A stretch of 64,000 bases of DNA from Olsenella_K sp050953285 (GTDB lineage Bacteria; Actinomycetota; Coriobacteriia; Coriobacteriales; Atopobiaceae): the NCBI GenBank assembly GCA_050953285.1, contig JBMNMK010000002.1, forward strand, positions 1,054,001 to 1,118,000, written 5' to 3'. The notes beneath the pieces were generated by a model, which was not told where the DNA came from, ran no database searches, and was given only the letters and a program-made list of their open reading frames with translations. A program made the translations under genes and the position numbers. Positions 35,203-43,346 of this stretch are shown in pieces. Every line of letters starts with the position of its first letter. Position 1 is the stretch's first letter.

Positions 35203-37308
35203 CTATACGGCCTCACACGCAAGTGCGATAGCCGTTCCAGGATTCATCTTGGGACACTCAAGGCCAACATGGGCGAGAAGAGCGCCGGATAGCTCAACGG
35301 TTTTCTCGTCCTTCCACCAGCTTGTCTTGAGCCTCATAGCCCAGCGATCGGCCTGCCAAACGCCCGGAAGCGCCCCTACCTTGTAGTGGAGATTCTCACT
35401 CAACCCCGGCAGGCGCACCGGCTGGCACGCCTCATAGGGGCTCGTCTCCTCACAAAAGAGCACGTAGACAGCCTGTTTCTTATCGCCTGAGACAATTCCT
35501 CGCACCGCTGGCGTGGCTTTGGACACAAACGCGTGGACCAGCGTCCCCTGCTCAAGCATTTCTCGGCAGCTCTTGTATGCGCTGATCCAATCCGCCAGAC
35601 GGTCCAGCTCCTCGTCGTCTAGGGTGGTGATGTCCCACTCAATGCCCAAGTGATAGAGGAAGCTTCCGGCCGCGCGGGTTTGAAGCGTGGAAATTCTTCC
35701 CGTGGCGTTGGACTTTGGCTTGCCTATGTGGCAGCCGACCACCTCAGGCGGCAGCAGCAGATCTGTTCCGTCGTGGATGTGCCAGCGCTCTTGAGGATCC
35801 AAGTCATCAGAGCCCCAAACGCGCTGTGCGCGCTCCATAACGCCCAGGTCAATGCGGCCGCCACCAGAGGCACACGACTCAAGCTCTAACCCGGGAAAGC
35901 GCTCGTGCAGCGCATCCATAAGCCTCCAGCAGGCACGCGTCTGCTCGTGGTATGCAGGAAGACCCGTGCGAGTATCACACGCCTCCCACAGCTCGCGGTT
36001 GTGGTCCCACTTGACGTAGTCCGCGCCCACCTCCTCTATCACCGCACACATCTGGTTGAGCACATGATCAAAGCACGCAGGAATGGCGAGGTTTAACACC
36101 TGTTGGTTTCTCACATCCGCAGGTAGATGGCCTTCTGCTCCATCCGGGCGAAGCACCCACTCAGGATGCGCGCTAAAGATTTCAGAGTCCACGTTTGCGC
36201 TTTCCGGCTCAAACCAGATACCAAACTGCATGCCAAGTTCGTGCACATAATCCGCAAGCGGCTTGAGGCCATGGGGAAATACGTCTTTGGCAACCCACCA
36301 ATCACCCAAGCCGGCATCATCCCACCTGCGGGTTGAGAACCAGCCGTCGTCCAGCACAAAGCGCTCTACGCCGACACGCTGTCCCACCTCTGCAAGTTTG
36401 CGGAGCTTTCCCTCATCCTGGTGAAAGCCCACGGCCTCCCAGGTGTTTATGGTTACCGGACGAGGCGTATTGGGATGTGACGGCAGCGCGCGCACGTGCG
36501 CATGGAAGCGATGCGCCACCTCGTCCAAGCCTTCACCCGTACTCGCATACACAACGGGTGTCTCGTACGGCTCGCCTTGCGCAAGCGCAATCTCACCTGG
36601 AGCCAGCCACTCGCCCGCACGCAGGAAGCGCTGACCTTGATAATTTGACTGAGCCTCAACGCGCGTGTTGCCCGACCACGCCACATGCACCAGGTGCACC
36701 GCGCCCTTTTGCCAGTCCGCACCAGGCTCACACGTGCCGTATACGCTGGAGACATCCTGCGGCTGAGCGTTGCGGATGATGCGCTGATGCGTACCGTAGG
36801 TGAACGCGTGGCGCTGGATCACATGCTCACGCGCCCAGTCGCCCGTCTCCTCAATGATCTCAGACTCGCGCTCCGGCACGGGCAGGCAGAACGTGAGCGC
36901 ATCGAGGTTGTAGACCACATCTGAAAGGTTGGTCAGCTTTGCGCGCAGGGCGAGAAGCCCTGACGGCTCGATCTCAACTGCACCCTCAAGCCTCAGGCGG
37001 CCTGCCGTGTCCTCCGAGCAAAACGTGAGCTGAGAGGTGCTGTGCTCTACCATAAAGTCACCAAAGAGCGGGCTTGAGCCGCGCCCGCCATATGATCCTG
37101 AAAGACCTGGCTCTTCGTTCCAAGAACCCACAGATGAGAGCGGAATAAGCCACGTGCCGACAAGACCGGACGAGTTGATGCCGCACTCATCTATCTGGGT
37201 GATCTCCGGCAAAGCAGCGCCCCAATAGAGAATCTCTGGTGGCTCTTGTGGCTTTTGCCTTAAAAGCACACTGACTCCGCCCGCGTCAAGCTTGATAATG
37301 TTGCTCAT
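35203..37308 (-). CDS. Alpha-galactosidase, GH36
   Basis: 701 residues, no signal peptide, hence cytoplasmic. GH36 markers: FVLDDGWF, YVKWDHNREL (nucleophile Asp), ESCASGGGRIDLG, and the acid/base Asp in WGSDDLDPQERW. A beta-sandwich N-terminal domain (about 1-290) precedes the barrel. Releases terminal alpha-linked galactose (melibiose, raffinose or galactosylated compounds) for GalK-GalT, encoded just downstream. Divergent from an XRE-cupin regulator that may control the unit. Confidence 0.94.
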   Translation of the reverse strand: MSNIIKLDAGGVSVLLRQKPQEPPEILYWGAALPEITQIDECGINSSGLVGTWLIPLSSVGSWNEEPGLSGSYGGRGSSPLFGDFMVEHSTSQLTFCSEDTAGRLRLEGAVEIEPSGLLALRAKLTNLSDVVYNLDALTFCLPVPERESEIIEETGDWAREHVIQRHAFTYGTHQRIIRNAQPQDVSSVYGTCEPGADWQKGAVHLVHVAWSGNTRVEAQSNYQGQRFLRAGEWLAPGEIALAQGEPYETPVVYASTGEGLDEVAHRFHAHVRALPSHPNTPRPVTINTWEAVGFHQDEGKLRKLAEVGQRVGVERFVLDDGWFSTRRWDDAGLGDWWVAKDVFPHGLKPLADYVHELGMQFGIWFEPESANVDSEIFSAHPEWVLRPDGAEGHLPADVRNQQVLNLAIPACFDHVLNQMCAVIEEVGADYVKWDHNRELWEACDTRTGLPAYHEQTRACWRLMDALHERFPGLELESCASGGGRIDLGVMERAQRVWGSDDLDPQERWHIHDGTDLLLPPEVVGCHIGKPKSNATGRISTLQTRAAGSFLYHLGIEWDITTLDDEELDRLADWISAYKSCREMLEQGTLVHAFVSKATPAVRGIVSGDKKQAVYVLFCEETSPYEACQPVRLPGLSENLHYKVGALPGVWQADRWAMRLKTSWWKDEKTVELSGALLAHVGLECPKMNPGTAIALACEAV

Positions 37309-37447
37309 ATGTGGCTCCTCTCATCTGTGCCGAGCGCCAATTCCATCCGCGCTGAGTGCACAATTCTTGTGATAAAGTTCCTAACTGAAATTACAGCTGA
37401 TACAAACACGGTGTCGCAGGTAGTGATCCCAGAAAGGCAGCGAGATT

Positions 37448-37996
37448 ATGCAGGATGAGACCTCAGGCGTTGGATCCCGCATAAGGGAGCTGCGCAAACT
37501 CAACGGCACCACGCTGCAGGAACTCTCCGAGTTCACGGGCTTATCGGTCGGACACTTAAGCCAGATAGAGCGCAACCTCACAAGTCCAACCCTCGCAAAC
37601 CTCGATAAGATCGCTGAGTCGCTAGGCACAACCGTCACCCAACTGGTGAGCGGTCCAGAACATGAGCGCAATATCATCCGCAAAGGATCAGAGGAGATCT
37701 CAGAGTTTCCCAACATAAACACCACCGTAGGCTACTACCGCTTTAGCAACACGCCAGTCATCCTGGAAGACATCACAATTGAGCCTGGCAAAGCAGCCGA
37801 TCAACAGTGGTCGCGCCACGTCTTCCCGGAGATTGCCTTTGTTGTAGAGGGAGAGCTCACACTCATCCTTGAGGATGCCCACATGGTGCTGCACCAGGGA
37901 GATGCTGCAGTGGTGCCTCAAAACAGGAGGCACAAGATCCTCAATGAAGGTACCACCACCAGCCACTCGGTCTGGGTCTACCTGCGCAGAAGCTGA
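37448..37996 (+). CDS. XRE-family regulator with C-terminal cupin domain
   Basis: 182 residues: an N-terminal helix-turn-helix (residues 7-65, LQELSEFTGLSVGHLSQIERNL) and a C-terminal cupin_2 domain (about 105-180, FPEIAFVVEGELTLIL, HQGDAAVVPQNRRH). Such regulators bind a small ligand in the cupin barrel. Divergent from the alpha-galactosidase operon across 139 bp. It could regulate that operon or itself; many relatives control amino-acid or polyamine genes. Ends before a strong hairpin. Confidence 0.88.
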   Translation: MQDETSGVGSRIRELRKLNGTTLQELSEFTGLSVGHLSQIERNLTSPTLANLDKIAESLGTTVTQLVSGPEHERNIIRKGSEEISEFPNINTTVGYYRFSNTPVILEDITIEPGKAADQQWSRHVFPEIAFVVEGELTLILEDAHMVLHQGDAAVVPQNRRHKILNEGTTTSHSVWVYLRRS

Positions 37997-38052
37997 TAGC
38001 AGCGTCCGCACAACGTGCGCCCCGTGCACACGCTTTGCTCGAACACTACGCA

Positions 38053-38085
38053 AAGAGCCAGGTCACTTTGGGCGACCTGGCTCTT
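38053..38085. terminator. Terminator hairpin between convergent genes
   Basis: A perfect 12-bp stem (AAGAGCCAGGTC with GACCTGGCTCTT) and 9-nt loop, 56 bp after the XRE-cupin stop and just beyond the M24 peptidase stop. T-runs are weak on both sides. The right edge reads TTCTCGC, a partial copy of the dispersed 9-mer. Confidence 0.65.
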
Positions 38086-38090
38086 CTCGC

Positions 38091-39191
38091 TTAGAGCTCA
38101 ATCAGGTGATCTGTTATGTAGCTCAGCCGCTCATAGCCGTCCTCTGTCACCAGGACGTCGTCTTCCTGACGAACGCCACCCAGGCCCGGGATGTAGATTC
38201 CCGGCTCGATCGTGTGGACCATGCCCGCCACCTCGGGCGAGAAGTTATTTGGCCCCATGAAGTTAGGCTCATGGATGTCGAGTCCGTAGTTGTGACCCAC
38301 GCCGTGAGGTATTGTGTAGCCGCGATCGTTAACATATTTGTTGATTGCGTTGGAGATCTCCGCATAGGTGACACCTGGCTTCACCATGGACATACCCAGC
38401 TGCTTGGCCTCTTCTACAATGTTCCAGATATCGTAGAGCTTGGGCTCTTTTGCCTTGCCAAGCACGACCGTTCTGGTGATGTCAGAGCAGTAGCCCTTGT
38501 AATAGGTGCCAAAATCGATCGTCACAAAATCGCCCGCTTCCAGCACACGATCAGACGCCGTGGCGTGCGGGCACGCACCGTTGTCTGGGCCAGACGCAAC
38601 GATGGTCTCAAAGCAGAAGCCCGAACCCCCGCGCGAGCGGAACTGGTACTCCATCTCATTGGCTACGTCAATCTCAGTCATTCCCGGCTTGATGTGGTCG
38701 AGAAGACCGTAGAAGCTGCGCATGTTGATCTTATCGGCCTCACGGACGATGGCTATTTCTTCTGCATCCTTGATCATGCGCAAAGGTGCCACCAGGTCAT
38801 CTCCTGCCTTGAGCTCAACAGAACCTGCATGCTCCTTGAGATCCATGAAGTCTGCAACCGTGAGATCAGATGCCACATAGCTTGCGGATGCAACCCCTAA
38901 GTCTGCCATAACATCGCCGGCACAGGTGAAGTAGTTGGCAGGCTTATTACCCACGCGCTTGTAGATGTGCACTTCCGCAAGATCACCCAACTCAGTACCT
39001 GCCTGGCTCTCATAGCGCCCGTCCGTTACAAAGTGGCAGCCCTTGGAAGAGACTACAAGCACCGAGGTGCCGTATTCGCCGGTGAAGCCGGTTAAGTATT
39101 TGATGTCTGAGCCCTTGGAGACAAAGTAGGCATCCACGCCCGCCTGTGCCGTTGCGGCCAGAAGATTCTTTAACCTTTTTACGTAGTCCAT
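38091..39191 (-). CDS. M24 family Xaa-Pro peptidase
   Basis: 366 residues from ATG 39191 (a GTG 9 bp earlier is an alternative). An N-terminal creatinase-like domain (about 1-130) precedes the pita-bread metallopeptidase domain. The five metal ligands are visible: Asp in TIDFGTYYKGYCSD (two), His in PHGVGHNYGLDIHE, Glu in HTIEPGIYI and Glu in VRQEDDVLV. It removes the residue before proline in di- or short peptides in the cytoplasm. Third gene after GH127 and the peptide transporter (30-bp gap). Confidence 0.9.
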   Translation of the reverse strand: MDYVKRLKNLLAATAQAGVDAYFVSKGSDIKYLTGFTGEYGTSVLVVSSKGCHFVTDGRYESQAGTELGDLAEVHIYKRVGNKPANYFTCAGDVMADLGVASASYVASDLTVADFMDLKEHAGSVELKAGDDLVAPLRMIKDAEEIAIVREADKINMRSFYGLLDHIKPGMTEIDVANEMEYQFRSRGGSGFCFETIVASGPDNGACPHATASDRVLEAGDFVTIDFGTYYKGYCSDITRTVVLGKAKEPKLYDIWNIVEEAKQLGMSMVKPGVTYAEISNAINKYVNDRGYTIPHGVGHNYGLDIHEPNFMGPNNFSPEVAGMVHTIEPGIYIPGLGGVRQEDDVLVTEDGYERLSYITDHLIEL

Positions 39192-39221
39192 GCGTATCAC
39201 TTTCTAAGAGGAAAAAGAGTA

Positions 39222-40742
39222 CTAGACCAGGAGCTTATCGATTGCCTTGGCGCGAATCATGACAATGATGCCGGTAACCACAAGCACGACTGTCATAAGC
39301 GGGAAGATCGTGAGCTGAGATTCCGCGGTTGGGAAGAAGTTCATGAGGATCATGCATACTGCATTTGCAATTGTCGTTGCCTGCGACCATGCGGACTGCA
39401 TCTGGGTCTCATATGACTTGGGAGCAAGACGCGCAGTTACAGAGTTGCCAATCGGGAAGACCATTGTGTCGCCGATAGTCATGAACAGGTAGTAGATAAT
39501 TGGAAGCAGCGGAGACACCTTGCCCTGCATGGCCAGCAGCACAGGGAACGAAAGCACCAGGTAGCCCAGTGCGTACGCAAAAACACCGGCGCCAAACTTC
39601 TCCGTGGTGCCAACCTTCCGACCAAACTTGGTTGCCCACAGCCATACAAATACAGGGCCGGCGATAATACCAAAGATGTTGTAGACGGTGGTAAACGTGG
39701 CAGGCGCAAACTCAAAGCCCATGAATGTGCGGTTTACCTGCGAATCAACAAAGATTGCAATGGCGGAGTTGATGAGCGTGGAGGCGATCATAACAACGAC
39801 GTAGATGATCCAAATGTGCAGGAAGGGCTTCAGGTTTGCGTGCTCCTGAGCCGAGATCTTCTTGTTGCGGAACAGCTGCGTTAAGAATGCAATCGGGATG
39901 ATGAAAGACACGGTTGTCAGCACGTTGATCACACCGTCGAAGGTAAGCGTGTTGGTGGAGATGGTCACGGCCAAGACAACAATGGCAATAACAGCCACGA
40001 TAGCCACAATCTTGCCGATCTTGCTTGCCTCTTCCTTGCTCAAAGGACGTGCGGGGTGCTCGCCAATATCGCCGAAGAACTTGTGCCTGAAGACAAAGAT
40101 TACCAGGCCATAGAGCAGCGCCCAAACGGCACCTACCGCAAAGCCGAGATGATAGTTATCCGCAGCAAGGTTACCAATAAGGATTGGTGCCACTGCACCA
40201 GAGACGGCGTTCATGGTGTTGTTGATAGTGAAGCCAGCGTCGCGGCGTGCATGGTCTTTTCTGCGATACAGCATTCCCAAAAGCGATGGGTTGGACGAGC
40301 CCATGATAGGCAGGCCCATGAGGATAACGCCAGAAAGACCGAGCACGCGGGCAAGCTCAATGGTAGGCGCAGGTATGGCCAAAAGCGCAAACGCTATAGC
40401 CTTAACGACGTTACCAATCACCAACGCGCGCTTTGGTCCCATAACGCGGTCTGAGAGCCAGGAGCCCACGATAACAAACAGGCTGTTCATGGCTCCCATA
40501 GCGGAGACTATGGTTCCCGCCTGGCCTTCCGTAAAGCCAAGGCCCTTGGTGAACGGGCTGTACAGATAGTAGATAAGGACTGCGTACACCGCGCCCCATG
40601 CAAACGAGTTGCAGAGCGTACCGAGCGAAAGGGCGCCGACGCCTTTAGGGTGTCCAAAGAAGCCCTGGTCGTTGAGGATTGCCTCGGTCTTGGGATCAAA
40701 TTGCTCCTCATCTTCCGCTTGTATACCAACATCAGCTGCCAT
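39222..40742 (-). CDS. POT/PTR-family peptide transporter (MFS)
   Basis: 506 residues, about 12-14 membrane helices. The MFS loop motif GSWLSDRVMGPKRAL and the segment RRDAGFTINNTMNAVSG, followed by YHLGFAVGAVWALL, resemble proton-dependent oligopeptide transporters, as does LAPKSYETQMQSAW. Proton-driven uptake of di/tripeptides is the likely role. The ExxER motif of canonical POTs is not obvious (YEGQAG-like GFTEGQAG instead), so a divergent substrate such as glycopeptides or other small solutes is possible. Sits between the GH127 and Xaa-Pro peptidase genes, 40 and 30 bp away. Confidence 0.75.
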   Translation of the reverse strand: MAADVGIQAEDEEQFDPKTEAILNDQGFFGHPKGVGALSLGTLCNSFAWGAVYAVLIYYLYSPFTKGLGFTEGQAGTIVSAMGAMNSLFVIVGSWLSDRVMGPKRALVIGNVVKAIAFALLAIPAPTIELARVLGLSGVILMGLPIMGSSNPSLLGMLYRRKDHARRDAGFTINNTMNAVSGAVAPILIGNLAADNYHLGFAVGAVWALLYGLVIFVFRHKFFGDIGEHPARPLSKEEASKIGKIVAIVAVIAIVVLAVTISTNTLTFDGVINVLTTVSFIIPIAFLTQLFRNKKISAQEHANLKPFLHIWIIYVVVMIASTLINSAIAIFVDSQVNRTFMGFEFAPATFTTVYNIFGIIAGPVFVWLWATKFGRKVGTTEKFGAGVFAYALGYLVLSFPVLLAMQGKVSPLLPIIYYLFMTIGDTMVFPIGNSVTARLAPKSYETQMQSAWSQATTIANAVCMILMNFFPTAESQLTIFPLMTVVLVVTGIIVMIRAKAIDKLLV

Positions 40743-40782
40743 CTGTCTCCCCTTTCATAGAAATATGGCACAATCAGCACCT

Positions 40783-43053
40783 TTAACGCTCCACATACAC
40801 CTGGTAGAACTCGTCATCCAGCATGCAAAGCGGCCTTACCTCAGTGTCTGTCCCCGCAAAACGGAAGCTTGGTCCATCTCCGTCCTGGGCGAGAAGAACA
40901 TCTAGCGGACGGTCATCCGCACCCAGTCTCACAAAGTCATCCGACTTTGTGAGGAATGCCAACACGTAGGGACCCCAGCACGCAACGACTTTGTTCTTAT
41001 CGTCTGGGGCTTCCTCAAGCCTGAGCGAGCACGGCAGGAAGAACTCAAGGGTGTCTCCACTCTGCCAGGTCTTCTCGATCTCAAACCAGCGACCATCTGC
41101 GGAGACGCTTGCGTTGACTGCTTTTCCGTTGAGCGCAAAACCTTGGGGCGTTGCCCACAGGGGCTTGCGAACGCGCAGACAGAAGTGGGAATCTGCACCC
41201 GTAACGCTCAGAGCAACCGCAAGGCCGTCCTTGCCCTGCTTGACCGACTGCGTCAGCGCGACCCCGCGCTCTGCCCAATCGACGTGCGAAGGCACAAACA
41301 TGGCCAGCTCAATGGCATCTTCTGTGTGGTAGTAGATGCCGTCGGCGTACATGAAGTCGTCCTCAAGACCCGTACCGTGGCAGCACGTGTTCTCTTCATC
41401 AAACTCCTTGTGAAAGCCCGGCGCCAGCGGCATGAAGTATGTGCGTGCACCATGCGCGTGTTTATCGCCCGACGAAAGAACGTGGTTGATCAGCGTGCGC
41501 TCGTAGTAGTCAAGCATCTCTGGCTTGTGGTCGTGTTGGTAGAGACCGCGCGTAAGTTTGACCATGTTGTACGAGCAGCACGACTCCGCCGTGTGCTCAG
41601 AGAGCTGGTGCGCAATGCGGCCAGGGTGATGCCACATCTCAGACTCGCCCGTGCCGCCGATCACATAGATGTGCGCGCCTACGACAATGTCCCAGAAGTT
41701 ACGGGCAATCTGGAGGTAGCGTTGCTCGCCGGTCTCCTCAAACAGGCGAAGAGCACCGATGACCTGCGGTATGTGCTGGTTTGCGTGGACATCCTCAAGC
41801 GTGTCTGCTCCCTGCTCCATCGGCACAAAGAGCTTATCGTTATCAAACAGGCGTGCTGTGTCCAGATATGCCTGCTTGCCCGTGCGCTCATAGAGGCGGG
41901 CCAAAGCGTCGTTCATGCCTCCAAACTCGCCAGCTATGTAGATGCCCCACATGGTGACAAGCGCCTCATTGGAAAGGCGAGAAAGACGAGCGTGCGCCCA
42001 GTCTCCCATCCCTTCTGCAACCTCCAGTGCCTGCTTGTTGCCAAAGGCATCAAAGCAGTCGAGAAGGCCAGCTAGGACCTTGTGGAACGTGTAGTAGGGA
42101 GCCCAAACTTCTGGGTAGCGGATGAGGCGCTCAAGCCTGTCAAACTGCAGCTCTGGGAACCCCATGAGATATCCCGCATGCGTGTCCGGTACCTGCTCAA
42201 ACGCCTGCTGGCACTCGGCTAAAGAAGCCACGAGGTAGCAGGCCTTTTCGGCAATTCTGGTGTCTCCCGTAGCGCTGTAGCAGCGAGCCAGTGCGGAAAG
42301 ATAGTGGCCTGTGGTGTGACCGCGGAGCAGACATTCCGGCGCATCCCAGCCAATCATCTGGGGCGCACCTTTCGTGTCGAGGCCGGCCGTTGCGCGGAAG
42401 TTGTAGAGCATCTGATCATCGTTTACCCCAAGCAGAAACGCGAGGCTGCGCTGCTGCTGGTCAAACATCTCTGAGCCGGGATCCAGACGCACTGAGCCTG
42501 CGGTAAAGGATTCAACCGCCAGATCCGTTGGCGCAAGTTGCGGCTCAAAGTGAGACACAACTTTGACCTTTGCCTCTGCCGGATATGCCGTGCCAGCCAC
42601 ATGGCCCAAGACGGTCTTCTCGCCCAGCTCGGTAAATGTCTGCTCGAGTCCGCCGTCCCACTTGACGGGGTGAGACACGCACCGGCCATCTTCCGTGTCC
42701 ACAATAACGACCGACGGCAGGTAGCACGGCGTGTTGAGCTCGGCCGTCGCCGTTGCCGTATTGACGTGCTTCACGACGATATCGTTTTTGGCCTCAATCA
42801 CGTGCACGTTGTAGGTCTTCTTCACGCTACCGTCAGGACAGGTGAAGGTGGCCGTGAGTTTTACGTCGCGCGGCCCCATGCCGTACTTTGGCTGTGTCAC
42901 CGCGCCATTTGAGTGGAGGAAGCGCTCGTTTGCGGACTCCCACGTGATATGGGAGCCGTTGGCGCCCACATCCGGCAGATCAAGATCAAACTCCACCGTG
43001 TTGAGGTTTGCGATGTAGAGCTGTTCCGCATCGAGCTCAGCCGCGTTTGCCAT
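40783..43053 (-). CDS. GH127-family beta-L-arabinofuranosidase (DUF1680)
   Basis: 756 residues; start at the ATG preceded by AAAGGAG. Residues 1-90 look like an atrophied bacterial Ig domain and 91-165 a second Ig-like domain. From about 170 an (alpha/alpha)6 barrel of the GH127/DUF1680 type follows. The zinc-thiolate site of GH127 is readable: Glu490 and Cys492 in TAESCCSYNM, and Cys557-Cys558 in ENTCCHGTGLE, where one cysteine is the nucleophile in characterised members. No signal peptide, so it acts inside the cell. It removes terminal beta-L-arabinofuranose, e.g. from hydroxyproline-linked arabinosides. GH146 or a related family is an alternative. Confidence 0.87.
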   Translation of the reverse strand: MANAAELDAEQLYIANLNTVEFDLDLPDVGANGSHITWESANERFLHSNGAVTQPKYGMGPRDVKLTATFTCPDGSVKKTYNVHVIEAKNDIVVKHVNTATATAELNTPCYLPSVVIVDTEDGRCVSHPVKWDGGLEQTFTELGEKTVLGHVAGTAYPAEAKVKVVSHFEPQLAPTDLAVESFTAGSVRLDPGSEMFDQQQRSLAFLLGVNDDQMLYNFRATAGLDTKGAPQMIGWDAPECLLRGHTTGHYLSALARCYSATGDTRIAEKACYLVASLAECQQAFEQVPDTHAGYLMGFPELQFDRLERLIRYPEVWAPYYTFHKVLAGLLDCFDAFGNKQALEVAEGMGDWAHARLSRLSNEALVTMWGIYIAGEFGGMNDALARLYERTGKQAYLDTARLFDNDKLFVPMEQGADTLEDVHANQHIPQVIGALRLFEETGEQRYLQIARNFWDIVVGAHIYVIGGTGESEMWHHPGRIAHQLSEHTAESCCSYNMVKLTRGLYQHDHKPEMLDYYERTLINHVLSSGDKHAHGARTYFMPLAPGFHKEFDEENTCCHGTGLEDDFMYADGIYYHTEDAIELAMFVPSHVDWAERGVALTQSVKQGKDGLAVALSVTGADSHFCLRVRKPLWATPQGFALNGKAVNASVSADGRWFEIEKTWQSGDTLEFFLPCSLRLEEAPDDKNKVVACWGPYVLAFLTKSDDFVRLGADDRPLDVLLAQDGDGPSFRFAGTDTEVRPLCMLDDEFYQVYVER

Positions 43054-43125
43054 ACGTGCTCCTTTCACTTCATGCGAGTTCTCACATCGGGCTGACACTG
43101 TGCAATTGCAGTCCAAAATTCACGA

Positions 43126-43142
43126 TGAAATAAATGATTTCA
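43126..43142. promoter_or_regulatory. Inverted repeat upstream of GH127, candidate operator
   Basis: TGAAAT-AAATG-ATTTCA, 6-bp perfect arms with a 5-bp spacer in an AT-rich stretch 73-90 bp before the GH127 start codon. Suits a dimeric repressor or activator of the operon; the regulator is unknown. Confidence 0.35.
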
Positions 43143-43283
43143 CTCTCATGAATTCTACACATACAGTTTGCCTCATATCCGAGCACCCCACATTGAACCG
43201 CTAGCGGACGATTTTTTTGGGATGAATGGTTTACGCCAACAAACCGCAGGTTGCACGGTCAATGGCGCCTAAGGACTGCGCCT

Positions 43284-43292
43284 GGGCGAGAA
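43284..43292 (+). repeat. Intergenic copy of the dispersed 9-mer GGGCGAGAA
   Basis: Second clearly non-coding copy; shares 14 bp (CCTGGGCGAGAAAC) with the argJ-argB spacer copy at 7111-7124. Confidence 0.6.
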
Positions 43293-43346
43293 ACGCCTGC
43301 GCGCCGCGTGTACATGCACAGGAACGCAGGCACGCTTGCAGCCCCG

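Larger units (their letters stand above)
43054..43346. other. Intergenic region upstream of GH127
   Basis: 293 bp without a gene. The left half is AT-rich and contains an inverted repeat at 43126-43142, about 75 bp before the GH127 start. The right half (43255-43340) is GC-rich and carries CCTGGGCGAGAAAC (43281-43294) with the dispersed 9-mer. No clear terminator was found. Confidence 0.4.
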
